From Rodentolepis nana (lineage: Eukaryota > Platyhelminthes > Cestoda > Cyclophyllidea > Hymenolepididae), in assembly GCA_900617975.1 (NCBI GenBank), contig UZAE01012673.1, positions 18,163 to 34,171 of the forward strand: DNA of 16,009 nt, given 5' to 3'. The position numbers and the translations under genes were made by a program. Shown one piece after another: positions 1 through 16,009 of this stretch; within the stretch, counting starts at the first letter, position 1, and the number at the start of each line of letters is the position of its first letter. Under the pieces are notes generated by a model. It had not been told where the DNA came from. It was given only the letters and a program-made list of their open reading frames with translations, and ran no database searches.

Positions 1-1816
1 GATCTCTGGAGTCGTGACCTCATTTGCTCTCTAGTGTGATAGCACCACGCCACACGTTCATGAATGTTTAAGCGCACAAGGGCCTCTGTGCTTCAACCAT
101 GCAAATGCTGTTCCTCACAAGATACGGTTACAGTAGCGTATAACAACGCTTTATAAAACCGTTAATTGAAAAATGCAGTTCTCGGATAAAATGTGCCAAC
201 GCTGATGAGGTTGACGGAATGGAAGGAAATAATGAAATGCATATCCACAGAATTGAGAAATTTGGGAAGGCCGATTTTCAGTGACCATTTCTGTGGCAAT
301 TACTCGAGAAGAAAATCTTAAGTCGAAAAAGTAAAAATAAAAAAATAGTGTCAAAATTTCCATGTTATGTTCCATTACTTCAATCTTTCCGAATTTTAAC
401 AAAATAGGAATAAAAAAATATTGTCTAGTTAAAAAGTTTAAGAAGGGTGAAGACTCATATGCTGATAAAATACTTTTATTGGAATCTCCGAAACTCGGTG
501 AATGCGTAAAGAAGAATAGTATGATTTGTGCTGATGTTAAACTAAAGTTTTAGTATTAATGCTAGCGATATGTTTCACTTTGGACTAATTAGGAAAAGGC
601 AAAGCTTTTGGGAACTATAGCAAATAGTGTGTTGTGATCAGTATTCAGAATGATTTATAACAATTGTTGAGAAAAAGTGGTTTCACGAGCACAAACATAT
701 TAAAGTAGGAAGCAGTTGAAGCTTAAATATAGATCGCCTTGTTCCGGTCCTGCTTAAGTTAGAAGTTAAGGAAGAACTGACTCGTTTTATTAGAGGTAAT
801 AGACCATAGAAGACAAACTAATCTTTTGAGATAGGTTTAGTGCTTGGTTAACGATAAATATTTTCTGTCACAGCCGCGCTGGTGCCTGTATTTATAGGTA
901 TTCCCAAAATCTTTTACAGTTCTAGTATGAAATAAAGGATGAATGCAAATCTCTAAGCATTTAAACGAACCAGCATACAATTTACCAAAAAACGTACTAA
1001 AGAGGGTTTATGAAAGTCCTCTTTATGCATATTGTCTGGGAGGTATAATATTTTAAATATCTATTGTGAGGTAAAATTTGACAATATTTTAATTTAATAA
1101 ATTGAATTATCCTAAGTGTGAAAAGTAATTGTTTCCAATTCAACTAAAATGAGAGATTGATCATGGTCTATTGGAAGTGCAAATTAGTTGGTGTTGAAAT
1201 TTTGATTTTTTATTATCATATTATAATAATAAGTACACTTATTTAAAGATCGTTTCGGGAATCTACAGAGGGTTCCTCTTTAAGTCAGTTTAATCTAATT
1301 TCTCAAAATTTGCATATTAGATATGTATGGTTCGTTTAAAAATGACATCTTTATAAAGTTATTGACTCTTCAGTACCTTTAACAGTCCTGAATACCAAAT
1401 ATTTGAATAGAGATACACATTTATTATTGCAAAATAATAGGAAATTTGCTAGATGTTCAAATAATAATTTTTATACATAAAGTACACAAAAGGGTTTTTG
1501 TATTAATAGTCTATTAGAACTAATCTCAATGCTGGAATTCTATCTTTCAAAAGGAAATCATTTGACTGAGGTCATTACAATTTATGAGTACTTGATAACT
1601 TTATTAAAGAGTATGGTTAACTTTTTCATTGCACGAGAGTTTTGTGCTTTGAAATTTCAGATAATGGTAGTTCTTTGTTTTTTCATTTTAAGGGCAGATT
1701 TGAGTCAAAACATACATTTTAATTATAAGGTTTGCTGTTAAATTTAAATAATCATTCGATTTTGTGTAGGTCCTATTTTTCTTCAAATGTATTTAAATAT
1801 CAACGAAATAATTTGT
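1..1816. other. Upstream intergenic or flanking sequence
   Basis: AT-rich, with short open frames only (up to 83 codons). Their translations are low-complexity or hydrophobic and match nothing I recognise. There is no sign of a neighbouring gene's conserved exon, an RNA gene or the repeats found downstream. It could hold an untranslated end of a neighbour. Confidence 0.5.
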
Positions 1817-1831
1817 TATAAAATATAAATA
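1817..1831 (+). promoter_or_regulatory. Possible TATA-like element
   Basis: TATAAAATATAAATA lies about 140 bp before the rab14 start codon. A TATA box would place transcription start near 1845-1850, leaving room for a short leader. The surroundings are AT-rich, so a chance match is quite possible. Confidence 0.25.
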
Positions 1832-1891
1832 GTCCAAATTTTTAATGAAGTAACCTTCAATTTGCTGAAGATATACTTTTAAATCATTGCA

Positions 1892-1926
1892 CTAAACGAG
1901 CCCCAGACAAATTATTTCGTTTTTAG
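1892..1926 (+). promoter_or_regulatory. Candidate 3' splice acceptor before rab14 start (trans-splice site or 5' UTR intron)
   Basis: A branch-like CTAAAC at 1892 is followed by TTATTTCGTTTTTAG ending at 1926, 32 nt before the ATG at 1959. There is no clear partner donor close upstream. Spliced-leader addition to a fraction of mRNAs is established in flatworms, and this spacing suits it. A cis-spliced 5' UTR intron, or no splicing at all, remains possible. Confidence 0.4.
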
Positions 1927-1952
1927 TCGTCGCTTCTTCCTACGTACATTAA

Positions 1953-11697
<9,745 letters not shown>

Positions 11698-11707
11698 ATA
11701 TATACCA

Positions 11708-11752
11708 TCACTTCCCTTCCCCCTTTTCCCTCTCCTCCCCCCTCCCCCTTTA
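11708..11752 (+). repeat. Pyrimidine-only tract in 3' UTR
   Basis: An almost pure C/T run rich in CCCTTCC and CTCCCCC, between TATATA motifs. Such tracts bind poly(C)- or pyrimidine-binding proteins in other animals, but no role is shown here. Confidence 0.6.
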
Positions 11753-11889
11753 TATATAGACCCATCGGCCCCATCAGAAAGCCCGACGTAATCTCTGGTC
11801 TGAGTGTGTTTACCAACGAGACTGGAATCGTGATATCATTTTTCACATCTCTCCTCATCTCCTGTCACTGTGGCACTAAAGTTGTCATC

Positions 11890-11895
11890 AATAAA
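11890..11895 (+). terminator. Polyadenylation signal AATAAA
   Basis: Canonical hexamer 193 nt after the stop codon, followed by a C/T-rich downstream region. It is the first exact AATAAA after the stop that I noticed. Confidence 0.55.
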
Positions 11896-12184
11896 TCTCA
11901 TCCCATACCTCCCCCTCTCTCTCCTTGCCTCTATTTGTCTTCTTTTACATTTCTCTCATTTTTTTGCCCCGAGTGTATACTCGTTTGTCATCTATCCACT
12001 TGACTTGTGCTTATATACGAGAACTTGGAAAATAACAATTTGAAATATATATTAAAGTCGAGCATTGCTTTCTGGCTCTCCTCTATACCAATATTCGGAT
12101 TTAATTTTAAATGAATTAGGGTTAGGAATTGACAGCTGCATGGAGTTAGCTCCTGATTGCGTTGTGGGATTTCTGTATAAGTTC

Positions 12185-12529
12185 GAGACTTACCTCCACG
12201 TGGTGCACCCTGGACAGCGTATGCTCATACGGCAAAAAAGTCTATTAACTGGCAGTTGACTTCTGTCTTAACAATATCATGACCCGACTGTATTCCATAT
12301 TCGACCACTTTCACAGTACTCCTGACTTCGGGATTTACAGAGGGGAGGAACATCAAAGTTGGAAAAAATCGAGAGGGGGAACAGAAATTGGAAAGGTGAG
12401 TACTGTGGAAATGACTGAACATGCATTACAGTGGGATCATGATAGTTTGGAGTCAGAGGTCAACTGACGGTTAGTAGACTTTTTTGCCGTATGAGGATGC
12501 ACCACGTGGAGGTAAGTCTCGCACACTCC
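12185..12529. mobile_element. Interspersed SINE-like element, copy 5: head-outward inverted pair
   Basis: The left arm (12185-12321) is the family's 5' part on the + strand, from GACTTACCTCCACG to CACAGTACTC. The right arm (12322-12529) is the family on the - strand, from about the GAAGTC motif back to the 5' end. Both 5' ends point outward and no 3' tail is present. TGTATAAGTTC occurs at 12174-12184 and again at 12564-12574, a possible 11-bp target duplication for the whole structure plus about 34 bp of extra sequence. The arms are around 120 bp and could form a long hairpin. Confidence 0.8.
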
Positions 12530-13924
12530 GTAAGGACAAAAGAAGATGAAGAGAATTTTGGGTTGTATAAGTTCACAAGATAGTTAGAAGCCTGCGATCA
12601 TCTCAATTTCTAACAAATTGGGAGTATCAGTATCAGCTCTCTCATTTCAAGAAGTTCCATTGCCAAGTAAAGCGATACAATGATGGAATTTGCAACTGTT
12701 AATGCCACAAACTCATCTCCATATCCTCAAATGACTCCAAAATCACTGCATTAGATTAACTTTATTAAATACACATTGACAACTGAGAAATTCGACAAAG
12801 TAACTCTGATCTATGGAGTGCATGACGCTATCATGACTGAACAAAGAAATCTCATGCGCACTTAGACCGAAAATGAGGCCGTCCAACTTGTCACGTGCAG
12901 TGACCATTCAGCCAGTTACCAATCCATACTCCCTGTATCGTTTAACATACCTTTCATGTCATTTTAATTACTAAGCTCTTTGTCATACACACAGCCAAAA
13001 TGAACTTATTCCATGCCATTTCTCTATTTCCTCTATAACTAAGCTTAGCTAATCTCCTGAGAGCCTTTCCAAACTATTGCCAAATCGCAGAAAAGTTTTA
13101 GGGTTGAATCTTATTTACAACCTCTGGCTCTCAGTCCTCAAACAGGGTTGTCATGGTGAGAAATAAACGCCTTATTATCTTAGAAGCAAACGTAACGAGC
13201 ATTCGCTTAAAATTTAAATAATTCACTAGTATTGGACCAAGTTGAACAATTGTAATTATCCCATTTCAATAATAATAAATTATTACTAGATAATACAGTT
13301 AATAGTTATGAAAGTGCATAAAGCTGGTAAAAATCGTGATTTCTTGCACGTTAAACTTATATTGAAATTGGCCAAGATTATAAAAGGAAAGGTGCCAACA
13401 GCACATAAATAGGAGAGAAGAGATATCTTTGAGTAGCATAAACAAGAACGCGTTCTATTCTCTCTAACTGTCCTCGGACCTCAAATTTTTTTGTTACTTC
13501 ATTTTGTGTACAATGAAGGTAGACTTGACTGAGCCTTAACAATCTTCACTGGCAGAATTGCTCCCGAGATTCAGTCCGGCTGCCTCAATGGTATTGAGGA
13601 GGCAGAACGTATGGAGAGAATAGCGTTTATTACAGCTCGTGGCCACAGCCTCAAAGTGTAGTCATTGAGATAAAATCAGTGCTACGCGGGGATACAGAGA
13701 GTAGAGACTGATGGTTGGATGTGAACTTTCAGCACTCATGACCACACTTGCTTCTTGCGTGATCAGTAATACAGCCGCACCCTCCAGACTATGTGATCGC
13801 TCGCATGAGATATGTTCGACTAGCACCCCAGAAAGGTTTCATTCCAATTCCAACAGCTACTACAAAGGAAACGATTAAGAGGATAAATAATTTTCCGATT
13901 AATTTCATAAGTTATTTATAATTT
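12530..13924. other. Intergenic sequence, no gene recognised
   Basis: No long open frame or known RNA. A 36-codon frame at 12755-12865 faintly resembles retrotransposon Gag, and 13732-13747 (GCACTCATGACCACAC) recurs at 15621-15636 with one difference. A small perfect hairpin, CCTCAAT-GGT-ATTGAGG, lies near 13583-13600. Confidence 0.4.
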
Positions 13925-14410
13925 TGGGGTGTGCGATTGGCTTACCTCCACGTTCTGCACCCTGGGCAACATATATACTCAGATGAAAAAAATGTCTGTA
14001 AACTGGCAGTTGACTTCTAATTTCAAACTACCTTGACCCCACTGTATGTCATATTCCACCACTTCCACAGTGCTCATCTTCCATTTTTCTCTACTTTTGT
14101 GCTTGTGTGTTTTACATCTGTGAATCACTCTTCGGTCCCCCCTCTCCACATCCTGTGACTTTGTCTGTTCCTCCATCCTGTGAATCCCGAAGTCAACTAA
14201 ATGGATATGATAACTATCAGTTATTTATATCAAATGGCAGACTTTATGATAGTTGTCAATATCCTTTTAGTTGACTTTGAGCTTCACAGAGGGGAGGAAC
14301 ATTTTGTTGTCATCTGGGTGTATGTTGCCCAGGTTGCACCACATAGAGGTCAGTCTATCGCGCAACCCATGATAACTATCATAGACCCTGCCGTTTGAAA
14401 TTAATTAATA
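13925..14410 (+). mobile_element. Interspersed SINE-like element, copy 6 (full length, interrupted by copy 7)
   Basis: Starts TGGGGTGTGCGATTGGCTTACC and runs to ATGATAACTATCA at 14219. It resumes after the nested copy as TAGACCCTGCCGTTTGAAATTAATTAAT (14382 to about 14410). All family landmarks are present: CAGTTGACTTC near 14006, the C-rich run near 14136 and GAAGTCAACT near 14190. Its own target duplication is not clear in the AT-rich flanks. Confidence 0.82.
14220..14368 (-). mobile_element. Interspersed SINE-like element, copy 7 (nested, internally deleted)
   Basis: 149 bp on the - strand, with both family ends: GGGTTGCGCGATAGACTGACC at the 5' end and GCCATTTGATATAAATAAC at the tail. The middle half is missing. 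It is flanked by a perfect 13-bp target duplication, ATGATAACTATCA (14207-14219 and 14369-14381), created from copy 6. The insertion must therefore be younger than copy 6. Confidence 0.9.
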
Positions 14411-15262
14411 TTACTATTATAAAACCTTTTTTCATTTGGTTCTTAAAAATTATTTTTGTATTACTTTTTTATTACTATTATCCGTTTCAATTATATCTCC
14501 ACCGAAATTTCATAAGATTGAAATACTACTATAAAGGGTACAGTGAATTAGGTTTGGTAGTTTTGCCTTAAGACTAAAAATGACCCAGAGAAACGTGAAA
14601 TATTGGACTGCCTTGACCCTGTTTGAATGTCCCGTTAACTCAGGCAAAATGTGCCTTGGAAACAACCCTCATAAATCTCAAACTAGTTATTGGGGAAACT
14701 ATCCATGATCACAACTGGAGCTGAGAAAATGTTGATTTTCCATTGGAAGCTCCCAACTTCTACCTTTCTACTCCACGTGTTAACATGATATTGGAACCAA
14801 TATTCTCTCCTATCTAAACCGCTCCATTAAAACGTACTTTCACTCAAATAACCAAAACTTAGAAATAAAATTTGGAAAGTCACTAGGAGTGCGTTCCCTT
14901 ACGAAGGGGGCTATTATGACTACTTCATGAAATTAAATCCACAGCATACTATTTTATTATTTATTAGAACTTGCTGCGGATTTCAATAATAGAAAGCCTT
15001 GAGTTACGCAAAACAAACTCTATGACTTTATCCCCTCATCAAAAAGTGGAAACAGACGTACGGTGGGGAGCACATTTTCTGCACATATTTGTCATTAAAC
15101 CTAGTCATTAAAACGCAATGGAGGATTTGTTGAACAGTACAGGAACTATTGATAGCTGACTGGCTGAAAGGCCTGTGGGACACGTTATCGCTTTGTGTGT
15201 CATCGCATGCCTGCATGCCAGAATTGGGAGGTGCGGCCGTACAACTCTGTGTGCAGCGACCG
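14411..15262. other. Intergenic sequence, no gene recognised
   Basis: AT-rich up to about 15000, then more balanced. An 85-codon open frame on the - strand (15028-15285) has no recognisable domain. On the + strand, 15135-15270 is open in one frame and faintly resembles a Gag fragment. No confident feature. Confidence 0.4.
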
Positions 15263-15427
15263 TACAAACAGTGACCAATCATCAACCTCTGTTTAACCTA
15301 ATCCCATACAAACAGTGACCAATCATTAACCTCTGTTTGTTTAACACTAGCCTCTGTTTGTTTGACCTAATCCGCCATCCTGATCATGATCGAACCGTTT
15401 AACCTAATCCGCCATCTTGATCATGAG
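15263..15427. repeat. Compound tandem repeats (44-bp and 37-bp units)
   Basis: TACAAACAGTGACCAATCAT starts at 15263 and again at 15307, followed each time by AACCTCTGTTT. CCTCTGTTTGTTT then recurs near 15351. ACCTAATCCGCCATC plus TGATCATGA occurs at 15365 and 15402, a 37-bp period with one difference in the unit. The units share AACCTAATCC blocks, suggesting stepwise local duplication. Confidence 0.8.
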
Positions 15428-15750
15428 TAGCTCCATGCGTGTACTCTTTATCCACAATATACGTCCTGAATAAACGTGCTCCTTGCTACACGTCTGTTTC
15501 CTTTATAGCTGGGCTATGTCTTAGCTGGTTCTGGGAGTCTAGCTAGATGTTGGGGAATCTGCCATAGCGATTTCTGAGTCGGTCAGGCTTTACTAGCGTA
15601 GCAATCCGCTACAGGTCTCTGCACTCACGACCACACCTTAGAGTCTGTCTGAGTGCATATGAGATTTCCTCGTACAGCCATGACAGTGTTGCGCACTCCA
15701 CATATTCAGTTGGGTGGTGATCCGATTAATTCTAAAACTACCTCTGTAAG

Positions 15751-15861
15751 ATTAATTAACTGCTATAAATGTACCCCCCCCCCACTCTGGGGGAAGCTGA
15801 AGTCAAAGATTAAGGGCTAATGATAAATATCATAAAGCCTGCCATTTGAAATAAATAAAAT
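15751..15861 (+). mobile_element. Interspersed SINE-like element, copy 8 (3' fragment with target duplication)
   Basis: 111 bp with a run of C near 15775, GAAGTCAAAGATTAAGGGCTAATGATA, then GCCATTTGAAATAAATAAAA. It is flanked by a perfect 14-bp direct repeat, ACTACCTCTGTAAG, at 15737-15750 and 15862-15875. The 5' truncation, A-rich tail and target duplication together are the signature of target-primed reverse transcription. Confidence 0.9.
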
Positions 15862-15875
15862 ACTACCTCTGTAAG

Positions 15876-16009
15876 CAAAGATAATGTTCTACTTGCATTC
15901 TAATAGTAGTTGGATATTTGTAATAAGAAAATAGAGTTCATTACATTTTAAGTATTACTATACGAAATGGTAGATTCTATTTTCAAGGGGAAAATCTGCT
16001 TAAGTTAAT
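15876..16009. other. AT-rich flank, nothing recognised
   Basis: No open frame, repeat or RNA signal that I can support. Confidence 0.5.

Larger units (their letters stand above)
11698..11920 (+). other. Likely 3' UTR of rab14
   Basis: Follows the TAA directly. It holds a TATATA-flanked pyrimidine tract and an AATAAA. The 3' end is not known; cleavage 10-30 nt after the signal would give a UTR of about 200-230 nt. A 65-codon open frame starting at 11806 has no recognisable content. Confidence 0.55.

Noticed and set aside
190..235. CTGATGAG-type core, considered as a hammerhead ribozyme since flatworm SINEs can carry them
   Set aside because: No pairable stem II or stem III around it and no suitable cleavage triplet. 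None of the SINE-like copies contains the core either.
13911..14229. GTTATTTATA at 13911 and 14220 as a target duplication for copy 6
   Set aside because: The right-hand match is the A-rich tail of nested copy 7, and the true 3' end of copy 6 lies beyond it at about 14410. The match is most likely a coincidence of AT-rich sequence.
15028..15285. 85-codon - strand frame rich in Cys
   Set aside because: No signal peptide or repeated Cys spacing typical of a secreted domain. It overlaps repeat sequence at its upstream end.

Overview
The window looks like animal genomic DNA, most likely from a parasitic flatworm (tapeworm or fluke). The reasons are an AT-rich background, a small GTPase gene whose first intron is only 35 bp, a last intron inflated to almost 9 kb by interspersed repeats, and a good candidate trans-splice acceptor just upstream of the start codon. 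The organism call is inference. There are no operons, bacterial ribosome sites, CRISPR arrays or rRNA/tRNA genes that I can support.

One protein-coding gene is clear: an intact four-exon Rab14-type small GTPase on the + strand. Its exons are 1959-2067, 2103-2466, 2600-2668 and 11568-11697, encoding 223 residues that end in Cys-Ser-Cys. All three introns are GT...AG and keep the frame, and the product matches Rab14 from the N-terminus to the prenylation motif. Intron sizes are 35, 133 and 8,899 bp. The open frames of 60-105 codons elsewhere show no recognisable domain; several lie inside repeats.

Layout: 1-1958 is AT-rich upstream sequence with a TATA-like site and a likely splice acceptor. 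1959-2668 holds the first three exons and encodes the whole G domain. 2669-11567 is intron 3, carrying TG microsatellites, a diverged pair of repeated segments, a possible tRNA-derived SINE and four copies of a short interspersed element. 11568-11697 is the last exon, followed by a likely 3' UTR with a pyrimidine tract and an AATAAA signal at 11890. 12000-16009 is intergenic and repeat-rich.

The most interesting content is that short interspersed family, about 290-320 bp at full length. It begins near GGGGTGTGCGATAGACTTACC, has an internal inverted repeat (AGTTGACTTC...GAAGTCAACT) and a variable C-rich tract, and ends in GCCATTTGAAATAAATAAAT. Eight insertions lie between about 6.7 and 15.9 kb, on both strands. 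Flanking direct repeats of 11-15 bp can be read for five of them; four of these are perfect and one (copy 2) matches at 12 of 14 positions. Several copies are 5'-truncated and the 3' tails are A-rich, which points to target-primed reverse transcription by a LINE partner. One copy is inserted inside another, and one locus is a head-outward inverted pair. Antisense copies place a consensus splice donor (GAG|GTAAGT) on the gene's sense strand. No autonomous reverse transcriptase is visible.
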